12,484 nucleotides of DNA from Pseudomonadota bacterium (lineage in GTDB: Bacteria > Myxococcota > Polyangia > GCA-2747355 > JACKDQ01), in assembly GCA_030591195.1 (NCBI GenBank), contig JAUVBO010000017.1, forward strand, positions 1 through 12,484, read 5' to 3'. Each line of letters begins with the position of its first letter. Within the stretch, counting starts at the first letter, position 1. The notes beneath the pieces are model-generated. The model searched no databases and was not told the DNA's origin. It saw nothing but the letters and a program-made list of their open reading frames with translations. The translations under genes were made by a program, and so were the position numbers. Shown in pieces: positions 1-6,238 of the stretch.

Positions 1-87
1 GCTGCCGGGGCTGTCCCGGCGGTCGAGCCCGCGGCCGGGGTTATCCCGGCGGTCGAGCCCGCTGCCGCTGTCCCGGCGGTCGAGCCC
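1..87 (+). repeat. 30-bp tandem repeat encoding an Ala/Pro/Val/Glu linker
   Basis: There are two 30-bp units (1-30 and 31-60) and one 27-bp unit (61-87). Each ends in the same stretch coding for VPAVEP or IPAVEP. The array may continue upstream of the window. It encodes a flexible linker before the membrane segment of the first gene, and unit number is likely to vary between strains. Confidence 0.8.
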
Positions 88-759
88 GCTGCCACGTCGG
101 CGGCACCGGATGAGCCGGTGGCGACGATGGCCTCCCAGGTGGTCGGGCAGGATGCCGTGGCGGTCGACCCTCACGAGATCATTCCGACCTACGGCTCGCC
201 GGCCGGCGGCTCGCGTGCGGTTGGTACGCTGTTCGTCCTCGCCTTGGTCGGCGTCAGCATCGTCTCGGTCTTCGTGCTCTACAAGAACGATTGGTCGTTC
301 GATGCCTCGAACATCGGTGGCATGTTCAGCAAGGCGTTCGGGCTGTCCCAGCCGCCCTCGCGGTTCGAGGGGCTGCAGATCTCGTCGCCGATCATCAAGC
401 AGGTCGAGACCCGCTCGGGGCCGGGGCTGGTGGCCGAGGGCGTCGTTGACAACAAGGGCCCGTTCGCGTGGCGGTTCATCTACGTGAAGGCGGTGCTCAA
501 GCGGTATGAGACCCGTGTTGCAACCCGCGAGGTGCCCGCCGGAAACGTCGTTCCGGCGGCCGACATCCCCAAGCTCACCCTCGAGAGCTGGGAATCGAGG
601 ATGAACCCCGCAGGCAGTGACGGCCGCAACACGAAGGTCGACGCGGCGGAGGCGATCGCCTACCAGGTGCTGCTGTTCAAGCTCCCGGCCGACTATGACC
701 CCGGCCGCTACAAGGTCGTGGTCGAGGTGAGCCAGGCCGAGAAGCACGGCCTACCGTGA
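1..759 (+). CDS. DUF3426-like single-pass membrane protein, 5'-truncated by the window
   Basis: The frame is open from base 1, so the true start lies upstream; the GTG at 118 is internal to an unbroken frame and has no reason to be the start. The visible part begins with an Ala/Pro/Val linker of about 10-residue repeats (AAGAVPAVEP type, bases 1-87). A hydrophobic transmembrane segment follows (about bases 223-285, GTLFVLALVGVSIVSVFVLY), then a globular C-terminal domain (about 350-756). The domain pattern (G-V-V-D-N, then YVKAVL, an AGN turn, and a late YQVLLFKLPADY segment) resembles the DUF3426 domain found C-terminal to an MJ0042-type zinc ribbon in deltaproteobacterial and myxobacterial proteins. 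That predicts an N-terminal CxxC zinc ribbon upstream, which cannot be seen here. Its role in the cell is unknown. The assignment is by pattern recognition only. Confidence 0.6.
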   Translation, partial: AAGAVPAVEPAAGVIPAVEPAAAVPAVEPAATSAAPDEPVATMASQVVGQDAVAVDPHEIIPTYGSPAGGSRAVGTLFVLALVGVSIVSVFVLYKNDWSFDASNIGGMFSKAFGLSQPPSRFEGLQISSPIIKQVETRSGPGLVAEGVVDNKGPFAWRFIYVKAVLKRYETRVATREVPAGNVVPAADIPKLTLESWESRMNPAGSDGRNTKVDAAEAIAYQVLLFKLPADYDPGRYKVVVEVSQAEKHGLP

Positions 760-840
760 GCCCGCGCCCGGAGCGGCGGCGCCCGGGTGGACCGGTGACA
801 CGGGGTGACTCGCGTGGGTGACTCGCGCGGGGCGATGACG

Positions 841-1566
841 ATGGCAGAGGTCGACCGAGCGTTGGCGCTGGCGCGCAAGCTGGCGGCGTTGCCCGAAGCA
901 CAGATGCGAGAGCGGGTACTGGCCGCGCTCCTCAGCGAGCTTGAGCCCGAGATGGCCGCGCCGGTGCTCGCCGAGTTCTTGGCGCGGGGACGCTCGGGCG
1001 GGCCGCCGTTCAACGTCGCCCTGCGCACCCTGGTGGGCCTGCTCGGCCGCGGTATGCTCCCCTACGAGACCGAGGCATCTCTCTACCGCGAAGCAAGGGA
1101 GCGGGGCGACGAGGCGCTGATGCAGATGTTCTACAGCGGCGCGGAGCTCGAGCCCTCAGAGCGCGTGGCTGCCGAGCCCCAGCGCGAGCTGACGCTGGGG
1201 CACCGCAAGGCCTTGGCTCGATCCCGCGATCCCGCCGTGCTGCAGCGGCTGATGCTCGATCCCGAGCCGCCGGTGATCGGCAACTTGCTCGAAAACCCCC
1301 GGATCACGGAGGAGGACGTGATCCGGCTCGCGGCGCGGCGCCCGACCGACGCCGAGGTCCAGCGCCAGATCGCGAGCTCCCGCCGATGGGCCAGCCGCTA
1401 CCGGGTCAAGCGTGCCCTGGTCCTCAACCCGTTCACGCCGCTGGAGCTGAGCATCAGGCTGCTCGGCTTCCTCAACTCCGGCGATCTGAGCCTGGTGCGG
1501 AGCAGCCCGACGATGTCGGAGCGGCTGCGTAGCGCGGCCGAGCGATTGGCCGCCGAGCGTTCCTGA
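841..1566 (+). CDS. Unassigned alpha-helical protein, possibly repeat-solenoid
   Basis: I do not recognise a named family. The 241-residue product is rich in Leu, Ala, Arg and Glu, with no signal peptide, membrane segment or cysteines, so it is probably cytoplasmic and all-helical. The C-terminal half has a solenoid-like rhythm: LQRLMLDPEPPVIGNLLENP, then ITEEDVIRLAARRP, then a block where an RVKRALVLNPFTP motif precedes LELSIRLLGFL. This recalls HEAT-like proteins of Deltaproteobacteria, but I cannot name a function. The start is uncertain. ATG 841 has GGGG 8 bases upstream; GTG 814 has a good GGGGTGA Shine-Dalgarno match 5 bases upstream; ATG 835 and GTG 805 are also in frame. It lies 81 bases after the DUF3426-like gene on the same strand and could be cotranscribed with it. 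It converges with the lipoprotein gene downstream. Confidence 0.7.
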   Translation: MAEVDRALALARKLAALPEAQMRERVLAALLSELEPEMAAPVLAEFLARGRSGGPPFNVALRTLVGLLGRGMLPYETEASLYREARERGDEALMQMFYSGAELEPSERVAAEPQRELTLGHRKALARSRDPAVLQRLMLDPEPPVIGNLLENPRITEEDVIRLAARRPTDAEVQRQIASSRRWASRYRVKRALVLNPFTPLELSIRLLGFLNSGDLSLVRSSPTMSERLRSAAERLAAERS

Positions 1567-1644
1567 TCGCGACGGGGCTCCGCTCGGGCATGGCCGGGCA
1601 TCGGCCTCAGACGGGCGCGCATCGTCACCGGCTTGTCGCCGTCG

Positions 1645-2214
1645 TCACCACCGCGGGCCGGAGGGGGTGCAGAGGCGGATGAACCTGTCCACGGTCTCCG
1701 CGCCGAGGCCGTTGTCGTCCCTCGCTGCATTGGTGTAGCGCTGGGGTACCGTGAACCGTCCGTCGCTGAAGATGCCGGCGATGGCCATCTCGTCCTTGAG
1801 TGGCGTATGCTGGTAGTCGACTTCGTACCCCCTGATGTCCAGCAGTAGGGTGATCATGAAATTGGCCTCGACGGGGGAGTAGTACAACCCTACCGCACGG
1901 AACATCGTCTCCAGGTCGGCGAGGTTCAGGTAGCCCTTTTCTTTCAGCGCCGCGCGGCGGATGTCGAACAGGTTCGAAGACGCGCCATCGGCCTTTGCCG
2001 CGCGGACGCCGACACCACACTCCATGTTCATGACCTGGTCGTATTGGTCCATCATCCGAGAAGAGCAGGTCAGCGATGTCATCTGTGGATCGCAGCTCTG
2101 CAGCTTCGCCTCCATCTCCATGCACCGGTGGTCCGTTCCGCAGGCGCTGATCGACAACGTCGTCGCGACGACGAGCAGTGAAGCCCAGACGTTACCTATA
2201 TGAATCGAAGTCAT
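1645..2214 (-). CDS. Small Cys-containing lipoprotein, unknown function
   Basis: The product has 189 residues. It starts with a lipoprotein signal peptide: a hydrophobic core (ASLLVVATTLSIS) ends in the lipobox ISAC at residues 15-18, so lipidation and outer- or inner-membrane anchoring are predicted. The mature part has five more cysteines (HRC, QSC, LTC, MEC and the late RLC) that could form disulfides in the periplasm. It has no family I recognise. ATG 2214 was chosen over the in-frame ATG at 2247 because a GGAGG sits 4 bases upstream (plus-strand 2219-2223) and because it places the signal peptide at the N-terminus. Base composition is clearly lower in G+C than the neighbours (roughly 53-63% in sampled blocks against over 70% elsewhere). 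Uncommon features for this window such as Met-rich stretches (MEMEAK, RMMDQYDQVMNM) fit recent acquisition or relaxed codon bias. It stands alone, convergent with the gene at 841-1566. Confidence 0.8.
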   Translation of the reverse strand: MTSIHIGNVWASLLVVATTLSISACGTDHRCMEMEAKLQSCDPQMTSLTCSSRMMDQYDQVMNMECGVGVRAAKADGASSNLFDIRRAALKEKGYLNLADLETMFRAVGLYYSPVEANFMITLLLDIRGYEVDYQHTPLKDEMAIAGIFSDGRFTVPQRYTNAARDDNGLGAETVDRFIRLCTPSGPRW

Positions 2215-2218
2215 GGTT

Positions 2219-2223
2219 CCTCC
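2219..2223 (-). promoter_or_regulatory. Shine-Dalgarno of the 1645-2214 lipoprotein
   Basis: On the minus strand the sequence reads GGAGG, then four bases, then ATG. This full anti-16S match decides the start at 2214 over the upstream in-frame ATG at 2247. Confidence 0.7.
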
Positions 2224-2238
2224 GCCCTTCTCGGGTTG

Positions 2239-2269
2239 TTTATCCAATTCGATGCACAGACAATGCCAA
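2239..2269 (-). promoter_or_regulatory. Weak candidate promoter for the lipoprotein
   Basis: On the minus strand TTGGCA (2269-2264) matches the -35 consensus at 5 of 6 positions. GATAAA (2244-2239) matches the -10 at 4 of 6, with a long spacer of 19. The surrounding 2221-2280 is about 50% G+C, the most AT-rich block in the window, which suits a promoter. The spacing is poor, so this is only a candidate. Confidence 0.3.
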
Positions 2270-2353
2270 ATAGGGCAGCAGCATCATCGTGCAGTTATGG
2301 TAACCGCCACGGATCCGCAGACGGTCAAACCTCTGGACCCAGTGACCATCTGC

Positions 2354-2386
2354 TGAAACCACAGGGAACTTCCCGTAGTGGTTGCA
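2354..2386. repeat. Nested inverted repeat
   Basis: The outer arms AACCAC (2357-2362) and GTGGTT (2378-2383) are perfect complements, extended by TG/CA beyond one mismatch. Inside lies the short palindrome GGGAACTTCCC (2364-2374). No T-tract follows on either strand, so a classic terminator is unlikely. An operator or an RNA stem is more plausible. Confidence 0.45.
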
Positions 2387-2433
2387 CCTTCCGCCTGGAC
2401 GATCCGTTGACCACCGCGACAGCAAGCTCGAGT

Positions 2434-2448
2434 TGCGTCGAGGACGCA
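2434..2448. repeat. Short perfect hairpin
   Basis: TGCGTC and GACGCA flank a 3-base GAG loop. Stems this short occur by chance in GC-rich DNA, and no T-tract follows. It is recorded because it lies in the gene-free stretch upstream of the TatA-like gene. Confidence 0.3.
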
Positions 2449-2563
2449 GTCGAGGGGTTGGTGACGAACCGTGATCGGCCCAGGGAGCCGGGCTGGGGCG
2501 ATTTGCGGCTTCACCGCCCGGGTGATAAGAATGGCGGCTGGGCCCCCGGAGTTACGTGAGGCA

Positions 2564-2749
2564 ATGCCAGGGCTGCTCGAAGTCATCGCACTGATCGTCA
2601 TCCTAGTGATCGTCTTTGGTGCGCGTCGCTTGCCGGCGCTCGGCGAGGCGATCGGCCGGGCCGTGTCGGGGTACCGGCGAGTCGCTCGGTCGCGGGACGA
2701 CATCGAGGTGGTAGCAGAGGGCGACGGCGACGAGGAGCCGAAGTCCTAA
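2564..2749 (+). CDS. tatA: Sec-independent translocase subunit, TatA-like
   Basis: The 61-residue product has the TatA/Hcf106 layout. A very short N-terminus (MPGLLEV) carries the acidic residue common at the start of the membrane segment. A single hydrophobic helix (residues 7-17) is followed by the FG hinge (18-19), then an amphipathic helix with the conserved P and LG (RRLPALGEAIGRAVSGY, 21-37), and an acidic tail ending DGDEEPKS. TatA oligomers form the protein-conducting element that moves folded proteins bearing twin-arginine signal peptides across the inner membrane. ATG 2564 was chosen because TatA proteins enter the membrane almost directly. ATG 2531, with GGTGA six bases upstream, would add 11 residues and cannot be excluded. 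No tatB or tatC is adjacent, so it is an orphan copy in this window. TatB is less likely given the short length. Confidence 0.8.
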   Translation: MPGLLEVIALIVILVIVFGARRLPALGEAIGRAVSGYRRVARSRDDIEVVAEGDGDEEPKS

Positions 2750-2824
2750 CCCCGAGCAAACACAGCGTGTTCCTTGCTGTCGAAACTTGGGGCGGCCCCT
2801 GAGCTCTGCTAGACTGGCCAGGTT

Positions 2825-5110
2825 GTGAAGCACGCGAGCCCCCCGCTGAGCTGGTCGACGTTCCTGGCGACTGCGCTTGCCCTGAGATGCCTGGCCCCCT
2901 CCATGGTGTGGGCCCAGGCAGGCGGCAAGACGGACGGGGCCGCGGACGTCAAGCCCGCGGGTCCTCCGCCGGTGGTTACCACCTCCGGGCCGGTCAAGCC
3001 GGCGCCGGCCACGGTCGCACCGGCCGCACCGGTCGCTCCGGCGAAGCAGCCGACGGTGAGCCCGGCCGGTCCCCGGGTCCCTCGGCCTGAAAGCAGCGCG
3101 GCGACCCTGGAGCCTCGCGTGGCCTCGCCCTCCGACCTCCGTCGCTTCGAGGAGCAGACGTTTCCTCGAGATCACGCGCCGCGGGTCCCACCTCCTCAGC
3201 TCGAGGGGGGGCCTGGCGAGCGGCCCGAGCCTCGACCGAGCGCGATGCATCCGCCGCCGACCCTGCGAGGCAAGACCCACGCGGCCCAGCGTAGGGCCTC
3301 GCCGACCCCACGGAGGCGGCCGGCGCGGTTCAAGGGCCTGAGCCTGCCCGACCTGCCGGTGACCTGGGACAGCAAGCTGATCCGCTACCTGCGCTTCTAT
3401 CGCTCGCATCCGCGAGGCAAGGCGCTGATGCGCTACTGGCTGCGGCGCAAGGGTCGCTACGAGGCGATGATCGCCCGGACCCTGCGCCAGCAGGGGCTGC
3501 CCCGGGCCCTCGCCTACGTGGCGATGATCGAGAGTAGCTACGACCCGACGCTGACCTCGCGGGTCGGTGCGGCAGGACTGTGGCAATTCATGCCCCACTC
3601 CGGGCGCGCCTACGGGCTGCGTCGCGACCACTGGATCGACGAGCGGCGCAACCCCTTGAGGTCGACCGAGGCAGCTGCCCGCCACCTCAAGGAGCTCTTT
3701 CGCCGCTTCGGCAGCTGGGAGCTGGCCCTGGCGGCCTACAACGCTGGGCCAGGGATGGTCATCGCGGCGATGCGCAAGTACAACACCAACGACTACTGGC
3801 AGCTCTGTCGCTACGAGGCCGGCCTGCCCTGGTCGACGACGCTCTACGTGCCGAAGATCCTCGCCGCGGCGATCGTCGGCGGGAACCGGGCCCGGTTTGG
3901 CTTCGGTGAGGTCCAGCCCGATCCGCCGTTCGAGAAGCGCTACGAGCTGGTGGCGCTCCGCCGTAGCGCCACCATCGGGCAGCTCGCCCGGGCCACCGGC
4001 GCCAGCAGGAAGGTGCTCTCCAAGCTCAACCCGGAGCTTCGACGAGGCAGGACCCCGCCGCGGGCCAAGGTTTGGGTCCGGGTCCCCCGGGGGACCGGCA
4101 CGCGCTGCTACGAGCAGCTGGCGGCGATGCATCGCGTGCGCTACCGACCTTACGTGGTCAAGCTCGGCGACTCGGACCAGCACCTGGCGAGCCTCTTCGG
4201 CATCGGCCGTCGTCGCCTGCGGCAGATCAACGGCATCCGGCACGGGCGCGAACTGCGTCCCGGGCTGACGATCCTCGTGCCCGCCCGCGCGATGAAGCGC
4301 CGTGCCGCGTCGGCCGCCGGCGAGGACCCGCCGGTGGTCGTAGCGCTTCCCGATGGCACCCCCCGGCGGGTGTCGGGTCGCCAGCGGGTCTTCTACCGGG
4401 TGGTGATCGGCGACAGCCTGGCCGAGGTCGCCCGCCACCTCCAGGTCGCCACGGCGGAGATCGCCTCCTGGAATGGGCTGAAGCAAGAGGCGCGGCTGGT
4501 GTCGGGCATGGTGCTCCAGGCCTTTGTCGAGCCGTCGTTCGACCGCTCGCGCGTCCGCCTGCTCGATCCGACGCGGGTTCGGGTGATGGTCGCCGGTAGC
4601 GACGCCTTCCTCGATCAGCATGAGCAGAGCATCGGCCGCCAGCGTCTGAGCTACAGGGTGCGCAAGGGCGATACCTTGCGGGCGGTGGCCCGCCGCTTCG
4701 GCCTCAGCGTCGGCAGCCTGATGCGGATCAACCGGCTGGCCCGGTCGGCCCGGCTCAAGCCAGGCCAGCGGCTGGTGGTCTACGTCGAGCAGCGGCGGGC
4801 GCGGCGACTGGCACGGACCAAGAGACGTCGATCGAGTTCCTCCAAGCGGAAGTCGAGAGCGCCGAGGTCGCGCTCCGTGGTGAAGGAGGGCACCAGGCCG
4901 GGCACCAAGCTCGCCGCGAAGCCCAGGAGCCGGTCCTCGAAGCGCAGCGGCGGTGCGTACCTGGTCCAGCCAGGTGACACCCTCAGCGGCATCGCCCTGC
5001 GGCATGGGGTGACGGTCAAGCGATTGATGGCGCTCAACCGACTCGGGCGAGCCACCGACCTCCGGGCCGGTCAGCGACTGGTGGTGCCCCGCAAGCCCTC
5101 GGGACGCTGA
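2825..5110 (+). CDS. mltD: Secreted lytic murein transglycosylase (MltD type) with multiple LysM modules
   Basis: The enzyme cleaves the glycan strands of peptidoglycan in the periplasm, leaving 1,6-anhydro ends. The 761-residue product starts at GTG 2825 with a signal peptide; cleavage is likely after PSMVWA (about residue 30), and there is no lipobox. A Pro/Ala/Arg-rich linker runs to about 170. The GH23/SLT domain spans about 195-360. Its catalytic Glu is E236 in MIESSYDP, with the family motifs AGLWQFMP (near 250) and YNAGPG (305-310). LysM or LysM-like peptidoglycan-binding modules follow at about 373-424 (divergent), 440-487, 523-569, 608-656 and 710-757. The last two are the most canonical (YRVRKGDTLRAVA, YLVQPGDTLSGIA) and are separated by a strongly basic Ser/Arg/Lys linker. 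Four to five modules is more than the two of E. coli MltD. The pseudouridine synthase starts 9 bases downstream, suggesting cotranscription. Confidence 0.93.
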   Translation: MKHASPPLSWSTFLATALALRCLAPSMVWAQAGGKTDGAADVKPAGPPPVVTTSGPVKPAPATVAPAAPVAPAKQPTVSPAGPRVPRPESSAATLEPRVASPSDLRRFEEQTFPRDHAPRVPPPQLEGGPGERPEPRPSAMHPPPTLRGKTHAAQRRASPTPRRRPARFKGLSLPDLPVTWDSKLIRYLRFYRSHPRGKALMRYWLRRKGRYEAMIARTLRQQGLPRALAYVAMIESSYDPTLTSRVGAAGLWQFMPHSGRAYGLRRDHWIDERRNPLRSTEAAARHLKELFRRFGSWELALAAYNAGPGMVIAAMRKYNTNDYWQLCRYEAGLPWSTTLYVPKILAAAIVGGNRARFGFGEVQPDPPFEKRYELVALRRSATIGQLARATGASRKVLSKLNPELRRGRTPPRAKVWVRVPRGTGTRCYEQLAAMHRVRYRPYVVKLGDSDQHLASLFGIGRRRLRQINGIRHGRELRPGLTILVPARAMKRRAASAAGEDPPVVVALPDGTPRRVSGRQRVFYRVVIGDSLAEVARHLQVATAEIASWNGLKQEARLVSGMVLQAFVEPSFDRSRVRLLDPTRVRVMVAGSDAFLDQHEQSIGRQRLSYRVRKGDTLRAVARRFGLSVGSLMRINRLARSARLKPGQRLVVYVEQRRARRLARTKRRRSSSSKRKSRAPRSRSVVKEGTRPGTKLAAKPRSRSSKRSGGAYLVQPGDTLSGIALRHGVTVKRLMALNRLGRATDLRAGQRLVVPRKPSGR

Positions 5111-5119
5111 TGGGACGGG

Positions 5120-6091
5120 GTGGTTAGCGCGTCGATGACTGGTCAGCAGTCGCCAAGCGGCGTTCTCCGCTTTCAGGTCGAGAGCCGAGAGCAGGAGCTG
5201 CGCCTCGATGCCTTCCTCAGGGGTCGGATGCCGAGTGTCTCACGGGGATCGATCCTGCGGCTGATCGCGCGCGGCCGCGTGCTCGTCGATGGCGTGCGGC
5301 GACCCAAGGGGATGCGCCTGGCTGCCGCCCAGCGGGTGGTGGTCGCAGCGGCGGCCGCCGACGAAAAGCCGGTGCCCCAGCCGGACCTCCCGCTGGAGGT
5401 GATCGCCGAGCGCGGCGACTTCGTCGTGGTCAACAAGCCGGCCGGACACGCCACGCATCCGTTGGTGCCGGGCGAGACCGACACGGTGGCCAACGCGGTG
5501 GCCGCGCGGTATCCCCAGTGTCTGGCGGCCAGCCCGCGGCCGCGAGAAGGTGGTCTGGTGCATCGCCTGGACTGGAGCACCAGCGGCATCCTGGTCGCCG
5601 CCCTCAACCCCGAGGGCTACGGCCGGCTGCGTGGGCTGTTCAGCAGCCACCGGGTGAACAAGGAGTACCTGGCGCTCGTGGCGGGTCACGTTGCCACGCC
5701 GGGGATCGTGGAGCTCGCCCTCGAGTCGATGCCCGGCGATCGTCGTCGAGTCCGAGTCGTCTCGACCGATCGCGGCTCGGACGCCGGGCAGTCGGCGCTC
5801 ACCAACTTCACCCCGCTGGTCCGCGGTCACCACCGGGGCGACGATCTGACGCTGGTCCGGGTTCGCTGCAGCACTGGCCGCCGCCATCAGGTTCGCGTGC
5901 ACCTGGCCCATGCCGGCCACCCACTGGCCGGCGACCTGCTCTACCACGGGCCAGCGATCGTGGGCCTCGACGGGGCCTTGTTGCACGCGTCGGCCATCGA
6001 GCTCGACGGCGAGCGATTCGAGGCCCCGCTGGCCGGCGGGCGGGCTCGATTTCTCCGGGAAGCTGGCTGCGATCCCGGGAGGGTGGGTTAA
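5120..6091 (+). CDS. RluA-family RNA pseudouridine synthase
   Basis: The enzyme isomerises specific uridines to pseudouridine in rRNA or tRNA in the cytoplasm. The 323-residue length is typical of RluC/RluD enzymes. An S4 RNA-binding domain lies at about residues 22-80 (RLDAFLRGRMPSVSRGSI, then VLVDG). The catalytic domain runs from about 93 and begins with the usual VVNKPAGHATHP. The active-site motif is GGLVHRLDWSTSGILV with catalytic Asp D151. The usual HRLDRxTSG has Trp here instead of Arg. The C-terminal RCSTGRRHQVRVHLAHAGHPLAGD motif is intact. The overall form suggests an RluD-like 23S rRNA enzyme, but substrate cannot be read from sequence. The start is GTG 5120, or ATG 5135, which would drop five residues outside the S4 domain. 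It lies 9 bases after the transglycosylase stop, so translation is probably coupled. Confidence 0.93.
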   Translation: MVSASMTGQQSPSGVLRFQVESREQELRLDAFLRGRMPSVSRGSILRLIARGRVLVDGVRRPKGMRLAAAQRVVVAAAAADEKPVPQPDLPLEVIAERGDFVVVNKPAGHATHPLVPGETDTVANAVAARYPQCLAASPRPREGGLVHRLDWSTSGILVAALNPEGYGRLRGLFSSHRVNKEYLALVAGHVATPGIVELALESMPGDRRRVRVVSTDRGSDAGQSALTNFTPLVRGHHRGDDLTLVRVRCSTGRRHQVRVHLAHAGHPLAGDLLYHGPAIVGLDGALLHASAIELDGERFEAPLAGGRARFLREAGCDPGRVG

Positions 6092-6153
6092 ACTGCTCGC
6101 GGGTGCGGACCGCGGCAGGGACATCGGCGGGAAGCACAACGGTCGTCGCGGCG

Positions 6154-6182
6154 TTGACCGATGGGGGGCAGCCGGCTATACC
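6154..6182 (+). promoter_or_regulatory. Candidate sigma-70 promoter of the Cys-rich lipoprotein gene
   Basis: TTGACC (6154-6159, 5 of 6 to the -35 consensus) and TATACC (6177-6182, 4 of 6 to the -10) are separated by exactly 17 bases, the optimal spacing. The predicted transcript would have a leader of about 50 bases before ATG 6239. This is the best promoter match I noticed in the window. Confidence 0.55.
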
Positions 6183-6187
6183 GGCTG
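6169..6187. repeat. Perfect 7-bp inverted repeat over the -10 box
   Basis: CAGCCGG, then CTATA, then CCGGCTG. The arms are perfect complements and the 5-base centre plus the first two bases of the right arm contain the predicted -10 element. No T-tract follows, so it is not a terminator for the upstream pseudouridine synthase. It could be an operator or a coincidence of GC-rich sequence. Confidence 0.5.
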
Positions 6188-6238
6188 AACGCGACGCGCG
6201 GGGACCATGGGTGGGTGGCTATCAAGCGAGGATGCGAC

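Larger units (their letters stand above)
2215..2563. other. Gene-free stretch between divergent genes, with two hairpins
   Basis: I find no convincing coding region here. Open frames crossing it on either strand lack a recognisable start, domain or codon bias. It separates the minus-strand lipoprotein from the plus-strand TatA-like gene, so it must hold both promoters. It contains two inverted repeats (2354-2386 and 2434-2448) and is lower in G+C at its left end. A small RNA or a decayed gene is possible but unsupported. Confidence 0.6.

Noticed and set aside
1970..1980. GGTTCGA string resembling a tRNA T-loop
   Set aside because: It lies inside the lipoprotein gene, with no matching acceptor, D or anticodon stems around it.
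2200..2559. 119-codon plus-strand frame across the gene-free stretch
   Set aside because: It starts inside the opposite-strand lipoprotein gene, shows no coding bias or domain, and its end falls against the TatA-like start.
2759..2771. Possible terminator AACAC-AGC-GTGTT after the TatA-like gene
   Set aside because: The stem is only 5 bp and mostly A/T-G/C mixed, with no real T-tract; it is too weak to call.
2786..2815. Possible promoter CTTGGG-N18-TAGACT before the transglycosylase
   Set aside because: Both boxes are poor matches and the -10 would lie only about 10 bases from the start codon.
2603..5005. 800-codon open frame on the minus strand
   Set aside because: It lies antisense to the transglycosylase, which has intact GH23 and LysM motifs. 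The antisense product is a low-complexity His/Arg/Pro/Gly sequence without domains, typical of GC-rich shadow frames.
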